Positions 12,508 to 25,650 are shown, numbered from the stretch's first letter. The stretch: 64,000 nucleotides of DNA from Hippopus hippopus (GCA_946811185.2 OX328110.1:19274456-19338455); one strand, 5' to 3'. Notes: a model not told the origin generated them from the sequence alone. Made by a program: numbers and translations.

Positions 12508-13689
12508 CCATAAAACGTTGGATCGGATTTGTTCACTTGAAATTTACCGCATCTGTTTGCCAAGACGAGAGAAGACTAACGCGCTGTAGATTTTTAATAA
12601 ATCATGGCTTCATTTTGGTGGAGGGATAGTTCAATATAAAACATGTGAAGGATACAAACAATGAATTGTAAGACTATCGAAATATGACGATCTGAGATGT
12701 TGAAGGTGTGTATGTCTTCATTCTGACATGTTCGTTCATGTCTTGTTCAGCGTGTAACATTACTGAAGATGAAAGTATGTTTGTCTGAGGCATGTCGGCT
12801 TAAAGTTTGAATATGTCCATATTTGGTGATAAGGTAACTACAAAGTACACCCTTTATCAAACGATTCCATTAATAAATGACTCACAGGAATATTCCTTTT
12901 GAAACAATTGTGGGGAAAAAGAGAGAACATCACTCTTGAAAATATAGATATATCGGTGTACACATAGCAAAGCTATATTTTGATACAAAGTTAAATAAAT
13001 ACCCTCTATAGAATAGCTGATGAGTCTCATATAAGCTATTTGCCTCTATCTGTTGCAGAATATTTCACATATGGCGTCCATATTTCATACCCAGTCTAGA
13101 AATTAATTTATTATACTGAAAGAAATTTATCGTGATATGGTTGAATAATATGCCCCGAACATATATATCATGTACACTGGCAAAATCCACGTAAAAAGCA
13201 GTTTCCCTTTCAGGAGCCCCGTATACATAACACTTTCAACACAACATCCAAAATGGCGGCGTCGATCAATCGATACAAGCTGCCCACAAGACAAACATAC
13301 CGAGTAGCCTGCACCATACCACCACTAGTTTCCCTTGATGGTTGTCATTAAAACGGAAAGAATGGATTATTTTCAAAAATAAATGAATACAGCTACATGT
13401 TTTATCGTTTGATGTCATTCTAAAACAAATAAACGGGGGTAAAAACAAACCATCCCTTCGTCAGGTAAGCAAATTGTGGAGTTTTGAAACATTTACATTG
13501 TGCATAACGTGAGAAGGATAACCTAATGGTCGTTTGAGGCAACTGATGGTCGTCTACTTTTGCCAACAAATCATTAAAACTCATGGTTACTTACCTTGAA
13601 TTTTTTTTAATCCATGTTTAAATAAAAATGCGCCGAATATCTATCGCAGTGATATCATCAAGATTATACACCAAACTGCACGTTTTACA

Positions 13690-13952
13690 AAGGTTTTAGT
13701 GACGTCATTTCCCAGTGACGGCAGTTTTCATTGAATCGGGGCACTCAGAAGGGAAATTTTCATTTCGTCAGCATACTCAATTCGTGAGACCGTAAAACAG
13801 GGGAATTTCTCTTAACACACGTTGGAATGGTTAAACTTTGCAGTATGATAAATTCGTGGTACGGTCAGGTGGCAGGGAACTTGGAAACTTGTTCAAGGCT
13901 GTAGCAAATGATGTCGCCGCCTCGCCGAAGGATGAGATTTGTCGTTGAAGAA
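13690..13952 (+). pseudogene. Promoter-like segment and exon candidate, copy A
   Basis: A TGACGTCA octamer (13700-13707) lies 120 bases before an ATG at 13827. The frame is broken by TAG at the codon where copy B has TGG. The end of the segment (ATG TCG CCG CCT CGC CGA AGG, reading MSPPRRRMRFVVEE) is nearly identical in both copies and runs into GAA followed by gttagt, a usable splice donor at 13953. Local CpG density is higher than in the surroundings. It is either a dead first exon or chance conservation of a short CpG-rich patch. Confidence 0.3.
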
Positions 13953-14082
13953 GTTAGTAAATATTTTGAGGAAAGGAGAAAATGTTGGTTACCAGCATTT
14001 TCTCCTTTTCCCAAAATGTTTGCTAGAGGTTTCTTCCTGGCGGATGTTTAAACACGAGAGTGATTGGCACAGGGTAAAACTA
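13953..14082 (+). mobile_element. T3 MITE, partial (shared)
   Basis: Holds the T3 palindrome aggagaaaatgttggttacc with ccagcattttctccttttcc, then a strongly diverged T3 right end (ggatgtttaaacacgagagt, then cacagggtaaaac). The orthologous copy is at 33818-33948. Confidence 0.6.
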
Positions 14083-14335
14083 ATGGGGGGAAAATGTAGC
14101 CCTTATTCATACAGCTATACCATTCAGGTTAGTTTTGAAGATGTTGACATGTGAGTATGCAGATCCTTACAGCGTTCGCGAAGAGACAAAAATTAATGGC
14201 AAGCACCAGCCAGCAATGTATGAGCGCTAAATGAACAAGATCGAAATCTTTTACCTCAAGCGAAGACTAATATATCACAAATTGATCATTGTTTTAAGTA
14301 CTTTTGTCAAGAATGTGTTACGGTAAATCAGACAA

Positions 14336-14400
14336 CGTATGTCTTGGATCATACAGCACGTTCCGTGCAATCTGAACTTAATCTACACCATCCGCGCAAC
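14336..14400 (-). mobile_element. T1 core hairpin relic
   Basis: Decayed T1 stem: cttggatcatacagcacg, then ttccgtgcaatctgaacttaa, then atctacaccatccgcgc. No TTAA ends survive. A matching relic is at about 34206-34262. Confidence 0.5.
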
Positions 14401-14492
14401 CCAAAGTTGCCTATTTACTGTTCAGAGTGAAATATTAATATATCTAAATTAATACAGTAATTAACACTCCACACTTATCTAAATGTGAATGT

Positions 14493-14714
14493 AGGGGTCC
14501 TGTTTGGCTCATTGGTAAAGTTTAGGACTCGTGACCTGGAGGCCCCGGGTTCGAGCTTCACTGGCTCCACTGGGTTTTTCACAGGAGTGTCCTTCGGCAA
14601 GACACTTCAGAGCCCTAGCCTAGTACTGGTGAAACTCAGGGAAACATTAATATGTGAGCTGTCGCCGTGATATGACTGAAATAATGTTGAAAGCGGCGTA
14701 AAACACCATTCAAA
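14493..14714 (+). mobile_element. tRNA-derived SINE, only in copy A
   Basis: A 222-bp element flanked by a perfect 14-bp target duplication, ctaaatgtgaatgt (14479-14492 and 14715-14728). Copy B has the uninterrupted site at about 34342. The head is tRNA-like, with an A-box-like tggctcattggtaaagttta and B-box ggttcgagctt. The tail reads gaaataatgttgaaagcggc then gtaaaacaccattcaaa, the type of 3' domain seen in molluscan V-type SINEs (RUDI-like); that family name is from memory and unverified. The element is complete and inserted after the duplication. Confidence 0.9.
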
Positions 14715-15162
14715 CTAAATGTGAATGTTATAGGAAAAGAGATTACTACATTGATTCGGAGCGCAGATGTTACATACAATAATAAGACATACTCCGAAAT
14801 GTTATAGCATGACACGCGTCGTTGACCTAAATATTGGGTCATTTTCTCCGTATAGCAATAAAAGTAAATTTGATAAAGACTTTAATACCTGATTGCCTGT
14901 CTCTTACAACAATGTAGTTGCCTTGGTAAGACCTAAATGTCTTATTGCTCGTTTCGCTATAACAATGTAGCTGTTTTGATGAGGAGCTAAATACTTGGTT
15001 GATTATCTCTAATGTAGCAATCCAGCGAAAGACTTACATACTTAGATGCATGTCTTCATATTTATAACTATAGTGGCCTTAATAAAGACAGGAGTACTTG
15101 GTTGCTTGTCTCATATAACAATATGGTAGCCAGGTTAAATACTTGGCGCGTGCTTGTGCTTG

Positions 15163-15188
<26 letters not shown>
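15163..15188. repeat. (CT)n microsatellite
   Basis: Thirteen CT units in copy A. The matching place in copy B (about 35363-35378) has about eight, so the locus differs in length between the copies. Confidence 0.9.
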
Positions 15189-15194
<6 letters not shown>

Positions 15195-15365
15195 TTTAGT
15201 ACAGTGCAAGCGTTCAGTTTTGAAAATGAAAAAATGGTATAATGACTTCAGCAGTTTAAATTTGAAGTTCCATAAAAGACGAACATAACACAAAAGCAAA
15301 GAATAATGCATGGCTTATAGTCACCTAGACATGGAATCCAAGTGTTCCATCTGTAATCTCAAAAC

Positions 15366-15577
15366 TTAACCCCTAGGCTACTGAGCGCGACTTCCTGACA
15401 TTTTGCGGAAAGCGTAGATCAGTACCAGACTGCACGTTCTGTGCAGTCTGATCTTGGATCTACCTTGTCCGATACAAAGATATCTTTCCTCCAAAAATAC
15501 CTTTGAAATGGTAAAATTTGGATTTTTACCATCGGCTTGAAAATTTGATGTCCTTTATTCCGCAGGATAAGATTTAA
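15366..15577 (+). mobile_element. T1 MITE, only in copy A
   Basis: TTAA at 15366-15369 and 15574-15577, with CCCCTAGGCTACTGAGCG at the left and CAGGATAAGAT at the right. The stem at about 15404-15470 has the usual core in reverse orientation (loop GTTCT). Copy B is empty here (ctcaaaactcaatattttga at about 35676), with the TTAA mutated to CAAT. Confidence 0.87.
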
Positions 15578-16037
15578 TATTTTGAAATAGTTTCAAGTCG
15601 CACATTCGACTTTCGTCTCATTTCAAATGTCATTTAAGGAGGCAGTGTATAATGGCTCTGGAGAGGAACTAAAAATTGAGACATTTCTCATTTGAGCTAT
15701 TTCTTCATTGATAGACATATTGTCAAAAGTGTTCCTTGGCTATCTCAACATACACAAGAAAAGCTGGAAAGGATAAATCCCATTTACTTCCTTTGGTTGT
15801 AATTTTTTTTCTTGTCGACTGAGGAAATAGCAAGTAAACTTTGACAAAATAACGTCTTTTTCTTACTTGTCGAACTCTAAGGTGTCATTTGTGGCGTTCA
15901 TTGTATCTGTAATAGCTAAAAGGGCGTAATTATCTGTCTATTTTCCAGTAAAAGGGTCACGAAAACGCGTATTGGCACTGTTTATGTGCCTTTTATTTGA
16001 ATGAACGATAAATTCTGTTACAATCGCGTGGTTCATC

Positions 16038-16222
16038 AACCCTTTCACACTACTATAGGTGAAAACAGGGACTTTTGCGGACATTATAGACTAAGATCAG
16101 ACTGCACAAACGTACAGACTGAATGTGGATCCATCATGTCAGCTGATTTAGTCGAGCCAATAAGATTTTTCTTTTTTGCATTTCAGTCAATTGAAATTTT
16201 ATCCGTTGAATTAGTTTGAGAA
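16038..16222 (+). mobile_element. T2-like MITE, decayed (shared)
   Basis: Left end aaccctttcacactactata and an inner stem at about 16076-16142 (ttgcggacattatagacta, then agatcagactgcacaaacg). The right end has lost its TTAA. It matches about 36137-36320 in copy B. Confidence 0.6.
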
Positions 16223-16355
16223 TATATACTTGGTTCAAAAGACTTTCTGAAATTTCTGCTAGGATCGACAAAAAACACTGGCACAGATTTTATTCAGCCT
16301 GCGTTTATCACAATTTTCAAGCAGAGGCGCGAGGGTCAATTAAGCATCATTTAAA

Positions 16356-16560
16356 TATGAGCAAAAGGGGACTTAATGTATTTCCGTGATACATTATACC
16401 GAGCAAGCTACCACATACGTAATTATGGATAATAATCCATCTTGACTAACAACCGGCTGAATTCTGAGTTCGTTTGACATACAGAAAATTTCAATAGCAA
16501 AGAGCTTCGACCCAGTTCAGCCTGCACGGACTGCGAAGGCTGACATGGGTCGATACTCGT
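16356..16560 (-). mobile_element. T4 MITE, reverse orientation, end-deleted
   Basis: Begins gagcaaaaggggacttaatg and ends within the hairpin (cgacccagttcagcctgcac, then gctgacatgggtcgatac). Compared with the shared copy at 36459-36700, copy A has lost about 46 bases after the hairpin, including the terminal repeat. Confidence 0.72.
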
Positions 16561-17104
16561 ATTGCCGAATAAAAGATTTTTTTTTTTCCTTCTTTCGTGA
16601 AAATTACCTCTTTCATAATGCTGTGGCAGACCATCAGCTCAAAGAATGTATGATCAACATGAATTTAGGTTTAATACGAAAACAGTTGAAAACATTGTAG
16701 CATAAATATTGGCTGTAGACGACCGACAGGGGTCTGATAGAGAATGAAATCAAGGATTTCAGGATACGGGTAAAACTGAAAATGTTACCTTAACCCTTCA
16801 CCACACAAACTTTGAGAAAGCTTTTGAAAACTTTGTGAAGAAAGGAGAAAATGCTGGTAAGGAGCTGGTAAGTACATACGAGGTACAGAATTAACTGACA
16901 GGGAAAGGACATCAAGAAAAACGTACCCAATGATCTGGCTTTCCAGGCGACATTTTTCACTTACTTGAATCTAAAAAGCTATCATTTAAAGCTCAATTCT
17001 TTATTTATGTTGTAAGCTATGTACGATGTCTATAGGCGGGCGAAAAGGAACTGAAACATAATAAAATCAAGGGTCTCGGCTTATTGGTACAAAAAATCTC
17101 CGCC

Positions 17105-17318
17105 TTAACACTATCAACGCCAGAAATATAAACTCGACCTCTTTCGACAGCTGTTCAAAAACACAGCCTGCTGAAGATTTTTTTTTTTTATATTATGGCC
17201 TAGACTAATACGGACGGTATAAATCTAAAATCAGACTGCACGTTCTGTGCAGTCTGATCTTGATCTATGCAGTTCGCAAAAATCTCTTGATTTTTGCCTG
17301 TGGTACTGAAAGGGATAA
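17105..17318 (-). mobile_element. T2 MITE (shared)
   Basis: TTAA at 17105-17108 and a mutated ATAA at 17315-17318. The body contains ataaactcgacctctttcga, as in the T2 copy at 9868. The hairpin at about 17212-17281 is well kept (cagactgcacg, ttctg, tgcagtctg). The partner in copy B is 38807-39021. Confidence 0.83.
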
Positions 17319-17599
17319 AGACTTTCACCAGACAATTGCTCCCTTGACAGTTGCTCTTTCGCTGTAATGTCTAATGTGTTTAAAGTTCAGGCTACAGGCA
17401 AGCTAATCATGTCGAAGAGGATATACGTTTAGGACCAACAGTTGGTTCGGCTTTTTCGTGTAATTTAGATCTAAGACTGACAGTTGTCTGTGTTTTAGCT
17501 GGTAGGTCCGTAAACGACATTAGCACAAGCAATCAGCTGATTAAGCACCGTATCAGCTGCCTGGTATAGGAATTAACTGTATCAGCACTAATATATGAG

Positions 17600-17830
17600 T
17601 CATTCTCTGTTTAACTAGAGATTTTAAACTTTATACTTGTCCGAATTGAAAGCATTTGTAGACAACAAAATAAATGAGACTAAAATACTAAACTTTGTTT
17701 GTGAAATACATTACGGGAAAAGGAGTAAAAGGTTGGTTACCCCCCCCCCCCTTTTTGCACAACGTTTTCAAAAGTCTTCTGCGCACATTGTTTTCAAAAG
17801 TCTTTTTGATAGGGTCGTAAAATGTCGGAA
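17600..17830 (+). mobile_element. T3 MITE
   Basis: Carries the T3 body words gtccgaattgaaagcatttg and tagacaacaaaataaatgag and the palindrome region. The centre has been replaced by a run of 13 C (17739-17751). The right end is worn. No clear partner stands at the same place in copy B. Confidence 0.65.
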
Positions 17831-17837
17831 TTATGTG

Positions 17838-18032
17838 TTAAAGGGAAAATACGTCTGCAAAAAAGTATCAACTCATGTCATCCTGCGCAATCCGCGTAAA
17901 TTTTCTGTATGTCCAAGGACCATTCAACCTCATGATTCAGTCGGTTGTAAGACGAAATGGTTTGTATAGATCGATGATAACATATGTGATAACTTGCTTT
18001 GTATAATGCATCACGGAGATGCATTAAACATC
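17838..18032 (+). mobile_element. T4 MITE, partial
   Basis: T4 words in order: ttaaagggaaaatacgtctg, caaaaaagtatcaactcatg, catcctgcgcaatccgcg, ccaaggaccattcaacctca, tgattcagtcggttg and catcacggagatgcattaaa. The right arm of the hairpin is missing. It may correspond to 39147-39345 in copy B. Confidence 0.65.
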
Positions 18033-18283
18033 CAGAGTGAAAGTTTTTTTTTTTTGAGAATGAGGAAATAGCACTGCTTTTTTGACAAAAGTGTTCCTTG
18101 TTCTGTCTCCCCAAACTGTAAGGTGTCATTGCAAGCCTTGATTGTGTCTGAAATAGCGAAACAGGTCATAATTATCTGTCCTTTTTCCATTAAAAGGCTC
18201 GCAATGTTTTTTTGTTGCACGGTTTATGTGCCTTTTATTCGATTAACTTTTTCATTACAAATTACAAGTAAAGTAACTTTTGC

Positions 18284-18351
18284 AGAGGATGTAGATCAAG
18301 ATCAGACTGCACAGAACGTGCAGTCTGTTCTTGGATCTACACCGTTCGCTT
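18284..18351 (+). mobile_element. T1/T2-type hairpin core without clear ends
   Basis: Stem cagaggatgtagatcaagat with cagactgcac-agaac-gtgcagtctg and gatctacaccgttcgc. TTAA termini are not clear. Copy B keeps only the left half of the same hairpin at about 39796-39835, so the palindrome was cut at its centre there. Confidence 0.65.
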
Positions 18352-18957
18352 TGTGATACTTGTCCATGACAATAGTCACCTTAAAAAGCAGTGGAAATCT
18401 ACTTTTACAACTGGAGGAAAAATGGAATTTCTTAAGCTACATGTAGTAGTGAAAGAGTTACAGCACGAGTCTGGCGTTTTACGTTGGTTGACAAGAATTT
18501 AGATCGATGCATGACTATGTGGTTTCAAGGGGAAAAAAAAGGTGTGCTCACGCCGTGCAGTCTTGGTTTACCTAGATAGTCTGATGCAAAATAGTCTGAT
18601 GCAAAGAACAGAGTTGTCCACATGGCGTTACTCTTAGAATGAATCAAACTAGTGATACATGGTATGTAAAATAAAGGAGCGTAAAATAAAGCTTTGAGAG
18701 GACAGGCGGAAATTTGCCGGAAATATTGTGCAAATGAAACATAAAGAAATGGCCGATCCAATCAGACAGTTAATCCTCTGCAAGAAAAATAAGAATTGGT
18801 TTATGAAGATGCAAGAACGGTTCTTAAGTAGTATAACTAAAATACTTCCTTGACTTTTGTTTTAGAAGTCTCCTGCTTCTTGAAGTATGGTTTCTAAACC
18901 GTAAATAATTATAATAATAATAGTAAAGAAGAGTTTTTGAACTTATCTTAGATGTTG

Positions 18958-19133
18958 ACCTGAGTCAAAACTTCTTGCTTTTCGCAAATTTTCTGTGTGT
19001 CCAAGAACCAGTATACCCCATGATTCAATCCGTTTTTGTACAAAATTATTTTTATGGATCCATAATGATGTGATGACATGCTTGGTATCATGCATCGCGG
19101 AGATGCCCTAAACCCCCTTTTGCCAGACGCCGC
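18958..19133 (+). mobile_element. T4 MITE, left end lost (shared)
   Basis: Keeps only the right two thirds of T4: ctgtgtgtccaagaaccagt, the cgtttttgtacaaaattatt region, ggatccataatgatgtgatg, catcgcggagatgccctaaa and cccccttttgccag. It matches 40436-40606. Confidence 0.65.
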
Positions 19134-20154
19134 TTATTTATTTGTTCATCTGCCTGTAATCTTTCCCTGGAAATAAAAAAAGAATAAATCTAAGGACACA
19201 ATAGTAAAGCACTTTTAACGACGTATATCGCAAATTTTTCTAACGGATAGATTTTTTTTTTTAAACGTTGCTTATACAAAGCTCATCATGTCTCTAGGAG
19301 ATTACAGTAAAAAAAAAGATATGGGTTACCATGCTCGTTTCTGAGAAATTTGCCTTTGAGAAAGGTATATACAGTTCCAAAATTTAGCTTTTATTTAATA
19401 GTCACTTAAACAGGAAAATTACCGCAAGAATATACAAATTTACATCATAATTTGACCGAATTAAGTGTTAGTTTTTGATAAATACATACTTTGTAACGGA
19501 CAGATTTTTCAGAAAATTTCCGCACTTAATAGTATTTATAATTCTAAACAATAAGAAAAAAATAAAAATGGCACCTATCCGTGCTTATTTCGTCAGAAAA
19601 CAGGGATGAAGGTCACTGTGGAAGTTAAATTTTCAAGGAAAAAAAATGGATAAAAGCTCAGCAGACATAGTAGGAAAAGGAGAAATTACTCATTAGGAGC
19701 GATTTTTCCTTTTTCAACAATAGTCTTTAAAGTGGAGACAGCTATACCTCCACAGCTCTTCAATTTCCTACTTTTGTTTGCTCGTTTGGTGTGGAACGCC
19801 GTGTCAACAATATCTTAATTTATTCACGGTGACAGTTTGCAGATCCATTTTTTTTCCCCTCTCTTTACTAATACTACCCGAAGAAAGTTCTACTTGTTTC
19901 AGTGCACCAATAGTATTAACATACGTGCAAAAAATACATAGGTGCACTTCTGATTCACTATCCATGACAAAAACACATGCGCAGTAGGATGGGCACGAAC
20001 ATTTGTGATATACGTCGTTAAATCGTTTTTTTTTTTTTGTTTGGGTTATAACGGAGAAATGTTTTATTTACGATGTATGAGTTTTTTTCCCCCAACGTGT
20101 GTTGAATCTAAAAAGCTAGAAAGTCAATGACACATTGAATTGATTTACATATAC

Positions 20155-20536
20155 CAGTCAATATAGATCTGTGATGTCAGTCAATATAGATCTGTGATGT
20201 CAGATGACATTAAGTTAAGCTGATGCAGTTGAGCCCGTTCAGGACCTTGGGCGAAAACAGAGGCTATGCGGATGGCATAGATCAAAATCAGACTGCACAG
20301 AACGTGCAGTCTGATTTTGGATCCATGTCGTTCGCTTGTTACTCATGATTACAAGAAGATAATGTGTTTGAGTTTCAGTGGTCATCTGCAGACGACACAT
20401 CTAAAGTATTATTTATGATCTGAAGCTCTTTACAATACTAGAAAACATTGTTGGAAAGTCAGAAAATTCTTTTCCCACAATGTTTTCAATTAAGACTCGG
20501 GGTTGTTTGACAAAAGGTTACGACACAAATGCACTA
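20155..20536 (+). mobile_element. Block present only in copy A, with T1 and T3 hairpins
   Basis: Copy B reads straight from gatttacatatact into ctagtaacttacttgat at about 41742, whereas copy A holds about 380 extra bases. They include a duplicated 23-bp word (tcaatatagatctgtgatg), a T1/T2-type hairpin at 20262-20336 with arms gactgcac and gtgcagtc, and a T3 half at about 20435-20525. This is either a nested insertion in A or one deletion in B. Confidence 0.7.
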
Positions 20537-21599
20537 GTAACTTACTTGATATCCTAACTAGGGACCTCAATGTTCTGTTCTTTCTTCATGTACGTAGACT
20601 GTAAAGTATCCTATTTAAGCTCAACGGATTCCCTCATTCGAAAGTTCATTTTTACGATCTCTAATAAATAACGCAGAAAAGCTGAGACACAATGGCTATC
20701 AAAGAACTTGCAGTACCAAAAAAAAAAAAAAAAAATCCTCTGGAAGACTTTCGCCAGACTATTGCTCCCCTGACAATTTTTTCGTCTATCGTGTTTAAAG
20801 CTTAAGATACCGGATAACTAATTATATGGAAAAAGATACATTAAAGATAAGACTTGGTTCCTAACTTTCATGGATAAGATCTCAATTTGGTATTTGTCTG
20901 TTTTAGCTGATTTGGTCAACAACTGAGCACAGTGTTTACCACATAAAATAGCGGTTGAAAATAGGAAACCGCCATCTATAATACAGAAGTCCCACTAAAT
21001 ATAAAACATGCGTGCAATATCATTATGTAAGATATAAAACACGATTTTTTCATTTCGAAACTTGTATTATTTTCCTCTATAAACTGTGTTTAAAACTGCG
21101 TGTTTTCATAGTCTTTTGGATATTAAGAGGTCAAACGCCTTGTGCACTATCTTAAGTCCCCTGTTGTTGGTAGTAGTTTGTTTTCCCGCGTTCACAGTCA
21201 CCATAGGACACCTATGGACCAGCTTCTACAATCAGACTCACTCTGTTTACATTCCGATTAAAAGATCAAAGTACTGCAAGTACTGACATATTTGCTTTTG
21301 TGGAATGAACTGTCTTGTTAAAGCTAAAACTTAGTTGGTCCAAGATATTGAAGAATTAATAAATGGTCCAGTCCGGTCATAAAGTCCTTTTTGGTTCGGT
21401 CAGGTCCAATCAGGTTCTATAGTCCAATCTAGTTCGCTCCTGTGACTTTACCCACCGCTCGTAGTCATTTACTTGTGACAATAAGAAGTAAAATGAAAAA
21501 ATACAATATGTTGATCTTAAATTTAAAAAAAAAGCAAATAAAGAACATATCAATTTGATGATTTGGCATTTGAATACTTCCTAGATGAACTTTCCATGC

Positions 21600-21788
21600 G
21601 TTTTCATTTTCTTACCGTTTGGACTCGGAGATAGACGAGAGCTGCAGCATCCACGAAAAATATGAGGATGAAAAGGTTGCGTTGCGATGAGCAAAGGTGA
21701 GCCTAATTTGCATCGGTCACATACTCAATTTACATGTAAGCAATCACCTAGGTCCTTATTGACGATATCTTGTTCAGTCTGTGACTTT
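21600..21788 (+). pseudogene. Exon-like frame, frameshifted (copy A)
   Basis: Partner of the frame at 42791-42989. The shared peptide runs through DSEID, then SCSIHEKYEDEK, where one missing A shifts the frame. It resumes as EPNLHRSHTQFT and TISCSVCDF. A perfect donor gtaagt follows at 21789, as in copy B. No homologue is recognised and an upstream acceptor is not obvious. Confidence 0.28.
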
Positions 21789-23387
21789 GTAAGTAGACAT
21801 CGTTCACATTGGAGCGGTAAAGATTTTGGGGTTCATGTCACAGTCATATTTAACAGAATTACTATTTCTAACAGAAAGAATTATTTTTTATGTGGCAGTA
21901 TTTGGAGACTGTAGGGTTTTTTGTTTACATTTGAATCTGACTCACTTTCGATGGCTATAGACTTTCAATGTTATGATAGCTAGTCTTAAAAATGGTTTTG
22001 AAATTATTCTGAAAAGGTATTGCTGTTCTAAACCAAACTGCAGTAAAATTATATTTCTAATTTGATATAAAAAACAATGGTGTAAAATGACGAGATGATT
22101 TAAGGTTAATTTCAAAAGCAGTGCTTTTGTATTTATCTATATGTAAAAAGAATATGACATGACTATAGTTGGCCGATATAGTCACTACACTGTACAGAAC
22201 AAAAAATGCCTTTTATTGATTTAAACTAGATTCCGTTTTTTAAGTTTTTCAGAAAATCCTAACAAAGACTGCTTATTTTCATTCGTGGAATTAATTTAGA
22301 ATTAAAACATGGATAGAAATACCTGAAGAAAAGGAATTGACTAGTTTTTTTCTTTCCTGTATTTTATGCTAAAATTTCTTTTTTCCACTAGTAACGGTCA
22401 TAGCCGTTATTGCATAATAAGGGGTAAATATATCTCTTTTTAGTAAAATAGTCTTACAAAATATCGATTTTTTTTCTGCCATAAAAAGAAAATTGGATTA
22501 AAATCTGGTTTAATACACCTTTAAGTAATATATTTAGATAAAATCAATATAGTCCTTCGCCTGACAAATGTTATCTCTGTTTTATGATGCTAAATTAACT
22601 AGATCTAATCAAGCGAATCATTCTCGTTCAAGATCCACATAGTTACTTTTTATAGATATAGCCTGATGATGTAATGTAGTGTCGAAGAGCATGTTTTAAG
22701 ATAAAACTTCAACGACGTGCAGACTAATCTTGGTCTAAGTTCTTTGCAGAAAAAATAATGATAAATTAGGACGCCCAGGATGGGCCAGGATACAGGCTGG
22801 TACAAGTCTAAAACAGGAACGCTTATCTGTCTTGATGTCATCCTGATCCATCCTGCAGTTTAATCGATTAGTTTTTACGCTGCACAGATAAACGATGAAT
22901 AAAGAATGTTCTTTCCTCATAACGGCAATGCAGTGCAGAGAGAAGAAGCCAGTTTTCATTATTATTATCATTATCGTTATAATTATTATTTTTTGTTTAA
23001 TTTGTTCAACTGGACATCAACGAAATGTGCATACATCATCAATACTTTTATGATTTGATAAATATTTTTGAGAGATGAAACACGGACGGCGTGTAAAAGT
23101 ATTGATAACCTTTTTATTGTTCTTTTTATTGTTTCAAAACATTTTTGTGGGCAGTAACAACCTCGTCCTAAGAGCTACATGATCCATTAGCCGATAAATT
23201 GATTCAAGATAAAAATGTGAAATTTATTATTAAGATGGTACTTTACATTGTGGAAAAGTAGGAACTGCAAATTACCAGCATTTTCTTCTTTTCCTAAAAT
23301 ATGTTCACAAGCCTTCTTCTTAAAGGTCGGACAATACGGGATCGATTCGTAAAATATTTCATAAGCAAGTCCATCAGAAGTGGTGTT

Positions 23388-23412
23388 TCATTTATTTATT
23401 TATTTATTTACT
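23388..23412. repeat. (ATTT)n microsatellite
   Basis: About six units of atttatttatttattt type. The partner in copy B at about 44579-44613 is longer (about eight units). Confidence 0.85.
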
Positions 23413-25138
23413 CATTTTTGATTATCTTTCTAATTTATTTGTAATTCTAATTTGTCAGGAAACTTGATACATTTCTTGAAAAAAGAAGGCGCATTCTGTT
23501 TGTATTCCCAGAAAGTATTTTCTAAGGTGACATAGCGTTAAAGCTTGTCAATAACGATACTCTTTGTGTCCGTGATGGACCTTTTCCGGTAATGCAATCG
23601 CGTATCAATTCCATTTTTTGTGTTCTTCCGCGTGCAGTTGGCATTATATCTCTTTGAACATAGTTCATGACCCCCAAAGAAAACTTCACAATTACATTCA
23701 TATAACAAGAGGTCAGGCCTTTGAGAAGTTAGTTTTACCCGTTAAAACGTGAATCATTTTGCTTCAGTGCTTTGACACTTTTCTAGTTGCAAAAGCTGAT
23801 TCTGAATGTTCAGACACAGTGGTTTTGAGCTCGAAAATCCAGCTCGGCAGAATTTCAATCTAAATTAGGCAAGACATATATCATTCACACTGTCGAGCGA
23901 GGGGGGTCACATAAGAAAAGTAATGACATAACTATGCATCTGTAAACTGTTCTCACAAGTCTCATAAATGTCTAAATTATTGTCGGAAATAAAATCATAT
24001 ACACAAGCTGCTCTTGGAGCCTACTGTTGCTTCCACGATTCACTGCACAAGATTCAACATTCGCCAACAAACCTCACACTGCTCTTCAAGTCAACTTTTG
24101 TTGTCTTTTGGGATTATGTGGGTCAAAATTTGCATTGTGTCTCTTGCAGCTACACTTTTCGACTTTTTTTTTTTCGTAGTTTTCGTTACTATTACATTTT
24201 TTAGACAATATGAAAAGCATCTCTCAATTGCGATAGCTGCAATAGTCACCATGAAGTATCATTTTATAACCATGCTGTTTAATACAAGATTCATTTAATT
24301 AATAGTACCATTTCAAAATATTGAGTAAATGGAGAAAACTTGTTCTTTTAAATGCAAAGTCAAGAATATAGATTCTCCTTGCGAAAGTGAAAGTTTAAAC
24401 TTACAAAATGATTGATACACTATGCATCCAATCTACCTCCCATTTTCTAATGATTCTATTAACAATACTGAAAATGGTTTTAAAATGGGCCCGAGGAAAA
24501 ATTTATTCTCTTCGAAAAGGACACAGACGTAGCCACTGTGCAGAAAATTGGTTAAAGCTTTAATTAGTAGTAAACGCCAAAATGATTCTATAGTAGGGTC
24601 AAAATGTTCTTGGTAAATAGAATTTTGTATCAGAACTATCCGATTTTTCCCCGACCACGTAAGGTAAAACTGTTTATTTAAGGTTTGGTAACAGCTTCTA
24701 CAGTTATTTACGAGATTTTTTCATTCTGTTCATTGGATTGCTGAAATTTTGCAGTGAACTATACTCTTATGTTTATTCCCAAATCCATTTTTCGGATGTA
24801 ACAATGAATTTTGCTGTTCAAAATAGTAGATTCAAAATACTGATGGCGTCACACTTTTGAGGTCACGCAATAAGATTCTGCATGAAAATAATTTTTTCAT
24901 TGTTAAAGAGTGTAAAACACTTTTGCTTCATGTTGTAAAACAGAGATATCCTCTATTCTGATAAGCAAATAAAAGTCTGAAAGTCGCATCAAACGTAATG
25001 GAAAAAGAAGCCGTGTGCTTGTCAAAGAAAAACAAACAAACAAACAAAAACCACACTATTTTGATCTTACTTAAAACGACTATTCATCATGCATTGTGTT
25101 ATACCAACTAATTGACCAGATACAGATTTATTTCTTCA

Positions 25139-25650
25139 CTATAAAGGCACAAAGGAATCTTGACAGAACGAAGAACAAGATAGACAATACTAGAACATAG
25201 CATTGTTATACATTAAACGATGTCTAATTGTTTATGTCCAATAGAAAACAAGAGATCCTTAAACCCCATTGACAGTGTTTATGACAACAAATTACGTTTA
25301 TTATGAATCACAACATATAAAACGTCATTTGATAGCCATATTGTTCTTCCAAGGACGTGCAACGGATATAAAACTTGGATCAACTTTGCAGACAGATAAT
25401 CTTGTATTGCTAGTTTCTATTAAGTCTTTCAAATTACAAGTATCGAGATATTGACAGTCAATAAATTTGGCGCCAGTCGTAGGATGTTCCCGGGAAGGAC
25501 ATCAGACAGTCTTGTTCCGAATTGGATTTATAAAACAAAATACGACTGACAAAGTCGAACTTGACCACCAAGACCTAAGAAAGATCAAAGTGGATTTAAA
25601 ATTGCATAATTGAAGAAGGAAGCAGATTCATGTGTCTAAACACAGGTAAA
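25139..25650 (+). other. Well-conserved segment, possible LTR end (shared)
   Basis: A TATAAAG box (25140) in a run conserved between copies is followed by a leader, a caataaa polyadenylation-like word (25458) and TTGGCGCCAGTCGTAGGATG (25466). The last resembles a tRNA-Ser-type primer-binding site of Ty3 elements. About 170 bases later, aacacag is followed by gtaaatta, a possible splice donor. Copy B has the same layout at 46536-47043, but with ttggtgtcagtcgtaggatg. No gag, pol or second LTR is seen. It could instead be a promoter and noncoding first exon. Confidence 0.3.
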